From the NCBI RefSeq assembly GCF_900604515.1, contig NZ_UWOS01000001.1:496001-560000 (forward strand): a stretch of 64,000 nt of DNA, written 5' to 3'. This DNA is from Arcanobacterium ihumii (GTDB lineage Bacteria; Actinomycetota; Actinomycetes; Actinomycetales; Actinomycetaceae). This document shows, piece by piece, positions 11,016 to 19,558 of this stretch. Position numbers and translations under genes: made by a program. The notes under the pieces are model-generated. The model did not search any database, was not told where the DNA came from, and was given only the letters and a program-made list of their open reading frames with translations. Numbering within the stretch: position 1 is the stretch's first letter; each line of letters starts with the position of its first letter.

Positions 11016-11946
11016 GGAAAACAGCCAAAGACACCAAAAACCAGCGTTTCATCATCAACACGCAACATTAAACTCGAACCCGAAATATCTCCTAGTAGCT
11101 CTGGTATTACTCGGTCTGTTCATGGCCACCGAAGTCATCACAGCAGTTGTCTCAGGATCCCTCGCATTACTTTCCGATGCCACCCACATACTTTCCGACA
11201 TGGCAGCTATTGCTTTAGCGCTCTGGACAATAAAACTCGCACACACTCCACGGAAAGGCATATGGACGTGGGGATTAAAGCGTGCAGAGATTCTTTCTGC
11301 AGCTGTTAACGGAGCAGTGCTGTTAATTCTGGCTATTGCTATAGGGATTGAGGCGATTAGTCGCCTTATTTCCCCTCCACCTATCGTGGGTGGTCTTGTT
11401 TTACTTGTGTCCCTAGTAGGAATTGCTGTCAACATCGCAGTTGTCCAGCTTGTTGCACGCGCCAATAGATCGAGTCTCAACATTGAAGGAGCATACCAAC
11501 ATATCCTCACCGACTTGTATGGGTTTATTGGCACCTTCGTTGCAGGAGTCATCATTATCGCAACTAGATGGACTCCTGCCGATACCATAGCTTCCCTTAT
11601 CATATGCGCCTTGATGATACGTGCAGGGTGGGGTCTATTACGAGATACGGGTAGGATCTTGCTCGAAGGTGCCCCCGATGGCTTAAGCCTCTCCGATATA
11701 CGCAAACATTTACTTAACATTGATCATGTTTACGAAGTACACGATCTTCACGCCTGGAGTCTGTCAAGCGAACTACCCGCTCTATCTGTCCATTTAGTAC
11801 TTGACCCCACCTGCTTCAATGATGGGCATACCACCAAAATACTCGACGATGCCCAATCATGCCTCCAACACCATTTCAACATCGACCATACGACTATCCA
11901 GATTGAGCCGCCCACACATTCAGCGCACGAACCAACAAAACATTAG
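11002..11946 (+). CDS. Cation diffusion facilitator (Zn/Cd efflux) transporter
   Basis: 314-residue CDF-family exporter, CzcD-like. Metal site residues are visible as HILSD (His62, Asp66) with Asp59 before it, and HILTD (His167, Asp171). About six membrane helices are followed by a cytosolic C-terminal domain ending in a His-rich tail, and a His-rich N-terminus (HHQHAT). It exports divalent metal by proton antiport from the cytosol. Overlaps the ArsR repressor gene by 14 bp, so the two form one metal-inducible operon. ATG ATG ATG at 11002 makes the exact start uncertain by one or two codons. Confidence 0.93.
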   Translation: MMMNEENSQRHQKPAFHHQHATLNSNPKYLLVALVLLGLFMATEVITAVVSGSLALLSDATHILSDMAAIALALWTIKLAHTPRKGIWTWGLKRAEILSAAVNGAVLLILAIAIGIEAISRLISPPPIVGGLVLLVSLVGIAVNIAVVQLVARANRSSLNIEGAYQHILTDLYGFIGTFVAGVIIIATRWTPADTIASLIICALMIRAGWGLLRDTGRILLEGAPDGLSLSDIRKHLLNIDHVYEVHDLHAWSLSSELPALSVHLVLDPTCFNDGHTTKILDDAQSCLQHHFNIDHTTIQIEPPTHSAHEPTKH

Positions 11947-12034
11947 GCTCATTAAACTAAATCGTTTCGAAAACGCTTCAAAACTCGTCACACAATCCTT
12001 AATTCGTCAGACTGAGAGCATACAGCTATTGACC

Positions 12035-12079
12035 GGAATGTAAGTCCATGCTTACATTGTAAGTATGGACTTACATTCC
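12035..12079. promoter_or_regulatory. Twin TetR operators over the tetR promoter and start
   Basis: Two copies of TGTAAG-N6-CTTACA (12039-12056 and 12058-12075), whose centres are 19 bp apart, all inside a larger dyad GGAATGTAAGTCCAT / ATGGACTTACATTCC. The -35 box TTGACC (12029-12034), 18-bp spacer and -10 box TACATT (12053-12058) lie within it, and the second operator covers ATG 12065. This is an autorepression layout with two repressor dimers. Confidence 0.75.
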
Positions 12080-12685
12080 GATGCAAAACGTTCCTCTCGC
12101 GAAAAATTGATGTTGTCCGCCGTCAGCCTTTTTGCGTGCAATGGATACAGTGGCACTTCTACCAAATCAATTGCAGAAGCAGCCAAACTCAATGAACTTA
12201 CACTGTTTCGCCACTTTGGCACGAAGCAAGATCTCCTGCGCGCAATCGCCCTTGAACTTACGAATAGAGAAAGTCCTCTTGGCATCGACGCAAACACCCA
12301 CAATATTCGTCATGAGTTACAAAAAGCAGCTGTAAACGAAGTTTCACGTGTCAATATTTTCGGCATTTGCGCCTTACGATTAACAATTGAATCCAGCTCT
12401 AACCCCGAAGTAAACGACGTATTCAAAGAACTTGGTCCAGTTGAAAACCTCAAGCATTTATCAGCCGTCTTTGCTACATGGCAAAAACAAGGAAAACTAC
12501 TAAAAACTCTTTCCCCTGAGCTGTTAGCAGAAGCATTTTCTGCGCTCACTGGCAACCTTTTAATGACTCGGATGCTATTCGTTAACCCTGAAAATTATCT
12601 TGAAGACGAAAATCTGCTATCACAAATGCGTTCGGATGTTATCTCTTTGACCAACCTTTTTTGTGACGCGGTCCTTATTAAATAG
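12065..12685 (+). CDS. TetR-family transcriptional regulator
   Basis: 206 residues. The N-terminal DNA-binding domain is typical of TetR: SREKLMLSAVSLFACNGYSGTSTKSIAEAAKLNELTLFRHF is visible in order over residues 11-51, with a standard helix-turn-helix. The C-terminal ligand-binding domain is divergent and tells nothing about the ligand. The mRNA is probably leaderless: TACATT is 6 nt before the ATG. It lies 43 bp upstream of an eight-helix membrane protein of the same orientation and 3 kb from oleate hydratase, whose promoter carries a partial copy of its operator motif. It may therefore control either. Confidence 0.9.
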   Translation: MDLHSDAKRSSREKLMLSAVSLFACNGYSGTSTKSIAEAAKLNELTLFRHFGTKQDLLRAIALELTNRESPLGIDANTHNIRHELQKAAVNEVSRVNIFGICALRLTIESSSNPEVNDVFKELGPVENLKHLSAVFATWQKQGKLLKTLSPELLAEAFSALTGNLLMTRMLFVNPENYLEDENLLSQMRSDVISLTNLFCDAVLIK

Positions 12686-12728
12686 CACGATTTTTACGGA
12701 AACTTTAACCTTAGGAAAATCGACCAAA

Positions 12729-13514
12729 ATGGACAATATTCAGATCCTCAGAGTTTTACCAGGCACTATTGCCGCAACTGCCGCAATTGTTGCCGTGATT
12801 TGTGGTCCGTTGATGCTCGGGATAATCCGCTATAGCGTCTCTACCGGAGCAAATGTGCAGTACGTCGGTGGCGAAGTAGTGACCTTTATTGCAGCATTTA
12901 CGTTGCTCTATACTGCCACTGGGCATCGCTCGCCTACGGCGGAACTTTTTAGCATCGGTGCAGCATTATATTTGCTCTATACGATGATCACTGTTGTTTT
13001 TGGGCAAGATTACCGATATTACAACGGAAATGCCGAAAGCTGGTTCGGGCTATTTGTTATTATTTCAGTTGGAGCTATTTTCCATGCCGCAACACGAATA
13101 AGCGAACTAGTAAATTCATGCGATATTACCGCGAGCAAGACTAATCGAATCACACTAGCAATTATTGGTGGAATATTCCTTCTCTTGTGGATAAGCCAAA
13201 TCTGGGCCCTGAAAACTAATCCTCCCGAAGAATATATTGCCGATCCAGCATTATTCTGGCTAATCAAATACCTAGATCTAGCGATTGTTATCCCTACAAC
13301 ACTGATCAGCGCCGCAATCTGGAATGGCAACTACGTTGTGTCAGGAACAGTCGCTCTCTCTTTCAGTTTTTGGATCCTATTTGCTATTTCCTGCATGCAA
13401 ATTTCGATGGTGATATCAAAGTTTGCTCCGCCACAAAGCCTAATAATTGCTGTCGTGATGCTGTTTGGAGCAGGTTGGTGTGGGCACTGTGCACGTGGAG
13501 CTATTCACGTTTAA
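12729..13514 (+). CDS. Polytopic membrane protein, unknown function
   Basis: 261 residues from ATG 12729, preceded by AGGAAA about 11 nt upstream; a GTG at 12663 in the same frame is inside the tetR gene and unlikely. About eight hydrophobic helices, with a periplasmic-looking loop (FGQDYRYYNGNAESW) and a small extracytosolic segment (TNPPEEYIADPALFW). No transporter signature recognised. It probably forms a small unit with the upstream TetR gene, suggesting that it is a regulated transporter or membrane-stress protein, but this is inference only. Confidence 0.65.
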   Translation: MDNIQILRVLPGTIAATAAIVAVICGPLMLGIIRYSVSTGANVQYVGGEVVTFIAAFTLLYTATGHRSPTAELFSIGAALYLLYTMITVVFGQDYRYYNGNAESWFGLFVIISVGAIFHAATRISELVNSCDITASKTNRITLAIIGGIFLLLWISQIWALKTNPPEEYIADPALFWLIKYLDLAIVIPTTLISAAIWNGNYVVSGTVALSFSFWILFAISCMQISMVISKFAPPQSLIIAVVMLFGAGWCGHCARGAIHV

Positions 13515-13560
13515 ATCTCCACTCTTTCACAATAACAGCTACAAAACACGTATTTAAGAC

Positions 13561-13610
13561 GAAGACGGCGAATCGAGGGCTAAATCCCGAGTCGCCGTCT
13601 TCTTATTTAT
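13561..13610. terminator. Bidirectional terminator between membrane protein and oleate hydratase genes
   Basis: GAAGACGGCGA (13561-13571) pairs with TCGCCGTCTTC (13592-13602), with an inner GGG/CCC helix. T-rich sequence follows on the plus strand. Located between convergent genes. Confidence 0.75.
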
Positions 13611-13615
13611 CGATT

Positions 13616-15361
13616 TTAGATAACACCGTACCGGTCAAGGAGCTGACCGACGACGTTGCGCTGCAGTTTTCGCCGCAAGAATCCTGGGACAGGGAGTTTC
13701 TTTCCATCACGCATCTTTACAGTTGCATCCAATAGATCACGAACGTCATAAACCGAACCCCATACTTCGGGGACTCCTCTATCGACGTCGCAAAGTTGAT
13801 ACACAGCTTCCATTGCAGTGCGGACGGAATACTCGGTAGTGAAAATCGTATCCCGAGTTGTTTCAGCGAACTGCCCCAAGAACGCAAAGTTCTTAACATG
13901 TGGCGGCACTACATAAGGGCGATCGCCTAAAGTGCGCGGCAAGAAGAACGAAGTAATGAAAGGCATCATACACGGCAAGCAGACCACCGAATTAGCAGCC
14001 AAATCATCAATTCGATCGACAGGTACACCCAAGTGATATAGCCACTCTTGCGCAATTTCTTCGCCCGTGCATTCAGCCATAGTTTTCTTTACATAATCAC
14101 CAGGCTTATCCAAGAACAGACCGTAAATCCATACGACTGCCTTATCCTCCGGCTGGCTCTTAAAATGTGGCTGGCGATTGATCGTCCATGACATTAGCCA
14201 TGATGAATCTCGAACTGTAACGATACCACCCGTCACTACACGTCCACTGAGCGGATCTCTCTTGCAGATCTTCTCGATATAAGGAAGCACCCGATCATCA
14301 AGAGTTGTGAGCGAAGCAGATTCCCATTTAGTAAGTTCGGGAGTTGTGCAATATTTATCGGGATGACCAAATGTTGGGTCCTGCTTGGCGATGTTACGCC
14401 ACAGTTGCCAGACGCTACCTTCACGAATCTTGGTATCGTACTTTGGTGCAGTATGATGATCCCCCCAAGCGGAGTTTTCAACACACGATCCGTTGGTAAC
14501 AAACACTAAGTCGTTTTCATTGATGTCCAAACCGCCGGCTTCTCCGTCTCGAACCCAGTCGATACGTCGAGCAACCTTTTTGCTTGCAGTCAGATCAAAC
14601 TGCACATTGGTAACGCGAGTGTTGTATTGGAATTTCACACCATTGCTCTTGAGGTATTCAACCAGTGGCATGATAAGTGATTCATACTGGTTGTACTTCG
14701 TAAACTTGAGCGCACTAAAGTCCGGCAACCCACCAATATGATGGATAAATCGTTGCAGATAAAGCTTCATTTCCAAAGCAGAATGCCAGGTTTCAAAAGC
14801 AAACATGGTCTGCCAGTAAAGCCAGAAGTTGGACTCGAAAAAGTCCTTGGAAAGGTAGTCCGTCATCGGCTTGTCATAAAGATCTTCATTGCGCGTGAAG
14901 AAAAGCTTCATGAGTTCTTTTTGAGCTTTTGAACTTAATGTAAATTTTCCGTCTGTATGACCATCAGCTCCACGGTCCTGCGTAGCACGCATGAGCGAGT
15001 AGTTAGGATCATCTTTGTTAAGCCAATAAAACTCATCGAGCACACTGGCATCCGGAGTTTCAAGTGACGGAATTGAACGGAACAAGTCCCAGAGGCACTC
15101 AAAATGGTTTTCCATCTCGCGACCACCACGGATCATAAAACCCTTATTGGGATCTTCGATGCCATCGCATGCGCCCCCAGGGAGCGCTCCTGCTTCAAGG
15201 ACTGTGATGTGGTTTCCGGGCATCTGAGCATCGCGGACCAAAAAGGCTGCAGCTGCCAAAGACGCGAGTCCGGCTCCCACTAGATATGCATGTTTATCGT
15301 CTATGCCGGCGGGCTTTCGCGGGCGGGCAAAGGCTTCATAATTGCCATTGCTGTAATACAT
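13616..15361 (-). CDS. ohyA: Oleate hydratase
   Basis: 581-residue FAD-dependent oleate hydratase (old name MCRA antigen family). The N-terminus [17 protein letters not shown] and the Rossmann motif [18 protein letters not shown] are characteristic, as is [15 protein letters not shown] near residue 90. It adds water across the cis-9 double bond of oleic acid to give 10-hydroxystearate, detoxifying host unsaturated fatty acids. Peripheral membrane enzyme, FAD-dependent without net redox. ATG 15361 is chosen because the family begins [11 protein letters not shown]; an upstream TTG at 15391 would add ten residues. A partial copy of the nearby TetR operator motif lies at 15461-15473 in its promoter. 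Confidence 0.95.
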   Translation of the reverse strand: MYYSNGNYEAFARPRKPAGIDDKHAYLVGAGLASLAAAAFLVRDAQMPGNHITVLEAGALPGGACDGIEDPNKGFMIRGGREMENHFECLWDLFRSIPSLETPDASVLDEFYWLNKDDPNYSLMRATQDRGADGHTDGKFTLSSKAQKELMKLFFTRNEDLYDKPMTDYLSKDFFESNFWLYWQTMFAFETWHSALEMKLYLQRFIHHIGGLPDFSALKFTKYNQYESLIMPLVEYLKSNGVKFQYNTRVTNVQFDLTASKKVARRIDWVRDGEAGGLDINENDLVFVTNGSCVENSAWGDHHTAPKYDTKIREGSVWQLWRNIAKQDPTFGHPDKYCTTPELTKWESASLTTLDDRVLPYIEKICKRDPLSGRVVTGGIVTVRDSSWLMSWTINRQPHFKSQPEDKAVVWIYGLFLDKPGDYVKKTMAECTGEEIAQEWLYHLGVPVDRIDDLAANSVVCLPCMMPFITSFFLPRTLGDRPYVVPPHVKNFAFLGQFAETTRDTIFTTEYSVRTAMEAVYQLCDVDRGVPEVWGSVYDVRDLLDATVKMRDGKKLPVPGFLRRKLQRNVVGQLLDRYGVI

Positions 15362-15460
15362 GCCACAAGCATACGCCTCGCGACGAATCAATTTTAAGGG
15401 TAATCACTGCCTGTTCACTGACCGTGAAAGCACCACAAACGCAACTAGATTTAAGGACTG

Positions 15461-15473
15461 ATTACATTGTAAT
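15461..15473. promoter_or_regulatory. ATTACA-T-TGTAAT dyad upstream of oleate hydratase
   Basis: ATTACATTGTAAT is a near match to CTTACATTGTAAG, which sits between the twin operators of the TetR gene at 12051-12063. It lies about 100 bp upstream of the oleate hydratase start codon. A shared regulator is a plausible but untested inference. Confidence 0.35.
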
Positions 15474-15735
15474 GCCTCCCATGTAATTGGTGACTAGACT
15501 TCCCAGGATCACAACTGATATGAGCCCAACAACAAAAATGATGAGGTGGCAGCGGAAGCTATGAGTGATGAGTCGCAGGCAAGCGCAACAATTGAATCAG
15601 GAGCTGAAAAATTCCTGAAGATAACGAAATTGAAAATTCTTGAAAGTTGGACGCAAATGTTATCCTTTATTTGCATGTAAAATAACAACGTTTTACGCAC
15701 TTATCTGCAACTACTAGGAGAAAACAATGACTACT

Positions 15736-15745
15736 CCCCCCCCCC
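15736..15745 (+). repeat. 10-cytosine homopolymer tract (candidate phase-variation switch)
   Basis: Ten consecutive C directly after ATGACTACT (start 15727), which has AGGAG 7 nt upstream. With 10 C the frame stops after MTTPPPR. With 8 or 11 C it reads through into the DUF4352 protein. Slipped-strand change of this tract would switch the best start on or off. Confidence 0.6.
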
Positions 15746-15746
15746 G

Positions 15747-16394
15747 ATGAATCAACCCACACCTAATGGGAAAGCCAAAAAACCAATTTTCAAGAAATGG
15801 TGGTTCTGGGTATTAATCGTCCTAATAATCGCAGGCTTTGGGCAATCGCTAGGTGGAGGAAGCAAGAATGCTTCAAAACCCTCAACTACGAGCACTACCG
15901 TTGCTGAACAGAAATCTTCGACCGAACAGAAATCGACGGCTGAACAGAAATCGACGGCTGATTCCAAAGAATCTCAAAAGGACAAGAATGCCAACGCAAA
16001 AGTTGGTGACGCAGTAACCGTCAAAGATTGGTCCTTCACAATTGTTAAATTAGGCAACAAAGTACCTGCTGTTGGAAATGAGTTTGCAAAAGCCCAGGCA
16101 AAAGGAACTTTTCAACCAGTCGACGTGAAAGCCACAAATAATGGAAAAGAAGCAACCTACTTCTTCGCTGACAATTTCAAGCTCAAGGATGACCAAGGAC
16201 GCGAATACAGTTACTCTTCTGATGCTTCAATCTACGGCGCAGTCAATGGTGCCTCCCCTATTTTAGACAAAATCAATCCGGGAATTACCGCAGAAGGCAC
16301 CTTGTATTTTGATATTCCTGCCGATGCAAATATTGTTTCGATAGAGATATCTGGTGGTTGGTTCTCGAAACCAGTTTCAGTGTCAGTTAAGTAG
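15747..16394 (+). CDS. DUF4352-domain membrane-anchored protein (start affected by poly-C tract)
   Basis: 215 residues from the internal ATG 15747. A basic NGKAKKPIFKK leads into one membrane helix (KWWFWVLIVLIIAGFG), then a Ser/Thr/Lys linker and an extracytosolic immunoglobulin-like DUF4352 domain (from about residue 88). The linker contains three 18-bp tandem repeats. The only good ribosome binding site (AGGAG) serves ATG 15727, which in this sequence is out of frame because of the 10-C tract. ATG 15747 has no ribosome binding site, so the gene may be largely off in this state. Function of the domain is not defined; surface adhesion or immunity has been suggested for relatives. Confidence 0.75.
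   Translation: MNQPTPNGKAKKPIFKKWWFWVLIVLIIAGFGQSLGGGSKNASKPSTTSTTVAEQKSSTEQKSTAEQKSTADSKESQKDKNANAKVGDAVTVKDWSFTIVKLGNKVPAVGNEFAKAQAKGTFQPVDVKATNNGKEATYFFADNFKLKDDQGREYSYSSDASIYGAVNGASPILDKINPGITAEGTLYFDIPADANIVSIEISGGWFSKPVSVSVK
15903..15956 (+). repeat. Three 18-bp tandem repeats in linker of DUF4352 protein
   Basis: Three copies of an 18-bp unit of the type GCTGAACAGAAATCGACG at 15903, 15921 and 15939. They encode AEQKSS/TEQKST/AEQKST in the linker between the membrane helix and the domain, so copy number would alter linker length. Confidence 0.8.
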
Positions 16395-16871
16395 ACGCTT
16401 TTATATAGCAACTGAATATCTTTCTGGGTCGACGCATTAGACTCCATCTAACGGTCTTGCGTACGACCCAGAATCTTTTATACACAGAAATCATCTTTCT
16501 CAAATACCCTTAAAGAATTTGCATGCATATGCGTCAAAATTGATCCACGTATACTGCGAGCTAAAGGCCAGTGTGTATGTCAAAGTAGAGCATCATAAGC
16601 GAGGTCTGAAAATCCAACAACACATCCACTAATTTCAACCACTACAATCCGCACCCTCTACGAAGAGCGTTCCGCACAGCTAAGTCAACATCCTCTAGTG
16701 ACACACACCGATTTGCACTTGAATATAGAGACAACCCAGTACCACGCAGAGCGAAACACCTCTACCAGGGCATACGCGTTCTCTGCACGATACGTGAATG
16801 GTAATAACTGGAATCAACGCGAGTTTAGTTTAGCGTTCACAGTCAGAGACATTAGCACCAAGCGCAAGAAC
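16395..16871. other. Noncoding stretch between DUF4352 gene and ychF
   Basis: 477 bp with a terminator-like hairpin just after the DUF4352 gene (16423-16472). No RNA gene or convincing protein frame was found in the rest; an open frame from 16698 runs into the antisense of ychF and looks spurious. Confidence 0.5.
16423..16480 (+). terminator. Terminator after DUF4352 gene
   Basis: TCTGGGTCGACGCA (16423-16436) pairs with TGCGTACGACCCAGA (16458-16472) with one bulged base and a 21-nt loop, followed by ATCTTTT. Confidence 0.5.
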
Positions 16872-17951
16872 CTACACGTTAAACCTGAACTCGACCACGT
16901 CGCCGTCGTGCATTACGTAATCCTTGCCCTCCATACGCAACTTTCCGTGCGCACGCGCCTCGGCAATCGACCCAAACTCAACCAAATCCTCGAACGAAAC
17001 AACCTCAGCTTTGATGAAGCCTCGCTCAAAATCGGTATGAATCACGCCCGCCGCCTGCGGCGCAGTCCAGCCCTTACGAATCGTCCACGCACGCGCTTCC
17101 TTAGGACCAGCCGTCAAATACGACTGCAACCCAAGCGTCTCGAAACCAACGCGCGCCAACTGATCAAGCCCAGATTCTTCCTGACCCGACTCAAGCAGCA
17201 TCTCACGCGCTTCGTCTTCTTCCAGCTCAACTAGCTCAGATTCAAACTTAGCGTCCAAGAAAATCGCTTCTGCGGGCGCAACAAGCTCACGCAACTTCGC
17301 CTGCATGTCTTTGTCCGCCAGCCCGTCGTCGTCGGTATTAAAAACGTAAATGAAAGGCTTGGACGTCATGAGCTGGAACGACTTGAGAATATCCTGGTCA
17401 AGGTCGCCACCGGCAGACGACAGCGTCTTGCCCTGCTCAAGAATCGCGAGCGCCGCCTGCGCCGTCTCCACCACTTCCTTGTCGATCTTCTTGCCCGTGA
17501 GCTCCTTCTGCAAACGCGGGAGCTGCTTTTCGAGCGTCTGGATATCCGCAAGCACAAGTTCCGTGGTGATCGTTTCGATGTCCGATGCCGGATCGACTCG
17601 TCCATCCACGTGTGTCACGTCTGGATCGGCAAAAGCACGGGTTACCTGGCAAATCGCATCGGCTTCGCGAATATTCGCAAGGAACTGGTTTCCTAGGCCT
17701 TCGCCTTCAGACGCGCCACGCACGATACCTGCAATATCAACAAACGACACCGTCGCCGGGATGATCTTCTGGCTACCGAAAATATCGGCAAGCTTGTTAA
17801 GGCGCTCGTCTGGGAGCGGCACGATTCCCACGTTCGGCTCAATCGTTGCGAACGGGTAATTCGCCGCGAGCACGGTTGCACGAGTGAGTGCGTTAAAGAG
17901 AGTTGATTTGCCTACGTTCGGCAGTCCTGCGATTCCAATTGTTAAAGCCAC
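16872..17951 (-). CDS. ychF: Redox-regulated ATPase YchF (OLA1-like)
   Basis: 359 residues, complete. The P-loop GLPNVGKST is at residues 9-17, with switch/G motifs TIEPNVG, DIAGIV and the ATPase-specific NTDD in place of the GTPase NKxD motif. A coiled insert and a C-terminal TGS-like domain (from about residue 276, TAGPKEARAWTIRKG) complete the fold. YchF binds the 50S ribosome and hydrolyses ATP; it affects translation and oxidative-stress response. The GTG start at 17951 has TAGACT 6 nt upstream (17958-17963), so the mRNA is probably leaderless. Confidence 0.97.
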   Translation of the reverse strand: MALTIGIAGLPNVGKSTLFNALTRATVLAANYPFATIEPNVGIVPLPDERLNKLADIFGSQKIIPATVSFVDIAGIVRGASEGEGLGNQFLANIREADAICQVTRAFADPDVTHVDGRVDPASDIETITTELVLADIQTLEKQLPRLQKELTGKKIDKEVVETAQAALAILEQGKTLSSAGGDLDQDILKSFQLMTSKPFIYVFNTDDDGLADKDMQAKLRELVAPAEAIFLDAKFESELVELEEDEAREMLLESGQEESGLDQLARVGFETLGLQSYLTAGPKEARAWTIRKGWTAPQAAGVIHTDFERGFIKAEVVSFEDLVEFGSIAEARAHGKLRMEGKDYVMHDGDVVEFRFNV

Positions 17952-17957
17952 ACGAAC

Positions 17958-17963
17958 AGTCTA
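17958..17963 (-). promoter_or_regulatory. -10 box for leaderless ychF
   Basis: On the minus strand, TAGACT lies exactly 6 nt before the GTG at 17951. Confidence 0.55.
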
Positions 17964-18214
17964 GTTGGGATCAAGGCTCGCGCGGTAATTATGGGCGATG
18001 CCTTGTAGGTTTTCACAAGGGATCGTCGTATTGCATCGCGGTTGGTGGTGAAGTTTTTGCATTATCCGGATATATATCCAGTAACTCCAATAATCTCACC
18101 ACGAACCAACCCATATCGCATCAGATCTGTTGGAACATTAGTCCAACTTCCATCACCCACCGGTAAGATGACTGCCCTAAGAATTGGCATCCGTTTTTGG
18201 CAGGAGCTCTCCCC

Positions 18215-18220
18215 TAGACT
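18215..18220 (+). promoter_or_regulatory. -10 box for leaderless rmuC
   Basis: TAGACT followed by GAAACC and then ATG 18227, the same spacing as at guaB1, mug, ychF and nhaA. Confidence 0.55.
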
Positions 18221-18226
18221 GAAACC

Positions 18227-19459
18227 ATGACGATCAACATTGCAGTTTTGATGATTATTGTGGTTCTTGCACTCTTGCTTGGTGCCTCTTTTGGATACAT
18301 CTATGCTCGCGGGCGCGCTCTTGAACAACTAAATTTGAGTACCGAACAGCTTCGTTCTACTCGAGAACAGTTGCTCATAACTACCGGAAAGCTCGAACGC
18401 CTGGAATCGGAAAACACTGAATTAATTGATCGTTTCGGGGAAGATTCTTCGGTTCTGCAGGTTCTCTCTCCGATTGTTAAGCAACTGGATAACGTCAACC
18501 AACAAGTGCAACGCCTTGACCAACGCACGCTTACTCACAACACCCAGATTTTGACTCAACTTCAGAACGACGCGCGGGTGCAAGCGGAACTCTCCCACAC
18601 CACAGCTTCCTTGAATGCCGCTCTGCGCTCTACCTCCGCCCGCGGTAACTGGGGCGAAGTGCAGCTTCGACGGATTATCGAAGCCGCTGGAATGCTTGAG
18701 CGCGTCGATTTCGACGTCCAAACTGCGTCGGCCCAATTCGCGTCTCGATCCGCTTCAAATGCCGACGGCGGTGCGTCACGTTTGCGCCCAGACGCAATTA
18801 TTCATCTCCCAGGTGGCGGCCACATCGCCATCGATGCGAAGACGCCGATGGATGCCTTCCTAAACGCCCAAGAAATCGATACCTCGGATTTGGCTGGAGC
18901 CCAGAAACGCGACGAGCTTTTAACCAGGCACTCGAAGGCAGTCTCTAACCATATTCAAGCCCTCATTAAACGCAACTACCCAGGGGATTTTCCTGACTCT
19001 CCCCAGATCACAGTCATGTTCCTTCCATCAGAAGGTCTGCTTGCCGAGGCACTGAATACCGACGCCGCACTCTTAGAAAACTCTTTGAGGTCAGGCGTTG
19101 TGCCGGCGTCCCCAAGCTCTCTTTTAGCATTGCTACGTGCAGTTGCTTCGGTGTGGTCCTCCGCAGCCGCTTCGGAAGAAGCACGAGAAATCGTAGATCT
19201 TGGAAGAACCCTAGTCGAACGACTCAATACAGTTGTGAAGCATCTTGGCACCCTTGGAAAATCCTTGGGCAGCTCGGTTGATAGCTATAACAAAGCTATC
19301 GCTTCGCTAGAATCCCGAGTCCTTGTAACCGCCCGTAAATTCAATTCACTCGACACCAAAACCCTAGAAGTAGCCCCACCACCAGCACGATTGACCGATT
19401 CAAGTTCAGCAGTTCGGCTTCCACAGCCTCTATTAGAAGAGGAGGAACCTCAAAAATAG
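18227..19459 (+). CDS. rmuC: DNA recombination protein RmuC family
   Basis: 410 residues. An N-terminal membrane helix (IAVLMIIVVLALLLGASFGYIY) is followed by a long coiled coil (about residues 30-115) and the RmuC nuclease-like domain, where RGNWGEVQLRRIIEAAGM and GHIAIDAKTPMDAF are characteristic conserved segments. RmuC limits inversions at short inverted repeats in E. coli. The mRNA is probably leaderless (TAGACT 6 nt before ATG). The stop codon lies in a 17-bp repeat that is duplicated immediately after. Confidence 0.92.
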   Translation: MTINIAVLMIIVVLALLLGASFGYIYARGRALEQLNLSTEQLRSTREQLLITTGKLERLESENTELIDRFGEDSSVLQVLSPIVKQLDNVNQQVQRLDQRTLTHNTQILTQLQNDARVQAELSHTTASLNAALRSTSARGNWGEVQLRRIIEAAGMLERVDFDVQTASAQFASRSASNADGGASRLRPDAIIHLPGGGHIAIDAKTPMDAFLNAQEIDTSDLAGAQKRDELLTRHSKAVSNHIQALIKRNYPGDFPDSPQITVMFLPSEGLLAEALNTDAALLENSLRSGVVPASPSSLLALLRAVASVWSSAAASEEAREIVDLGRTLVERLNTVVKHLGTLGKSLGSSVDSYNKAIASLESRVLVTARKFNSLDTKTLEVAPPPARLTDSSSAVRLPQPLLEEEEPQK

Positions 19460-19486
19460 ACCGACTAATCAAAAATAGACCGACTA
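19451..19486 (+). repeat. 17-bp direct repeat at the 3' end of rmuC
   Basis: AAAAATAGACCGACTAA occurs at 19451-19467 and again at 19470-19486, 19 bp apart. The first copy contains the rmuC stop codon TAG. It could come from replication slippage or a precise excision event. Confidence 0.75.
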
Positions 19487-19558
19487 AAGATTAGCGCTGG
19501 CTAACGCTCCGAACCAGCTAAAGATTTACGCCAGGTATAGATACTTGGACTTACGCAA

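Noticed and set aside
15362-15391. TTG at 15391 as start of oleate hydratase
   Set aside because: The family N-terminus [11 protein letters not shown] begins at ATG 15361, and the extra ten residues have no support.
16698-17234. 178-codon open frame opposite the ychF 3' end
   Set aside because: It runs antisense through the highly conserved ychF coding region, so it looks like a shadow of codon bias; the start region has no promoter or ribosome binding site.
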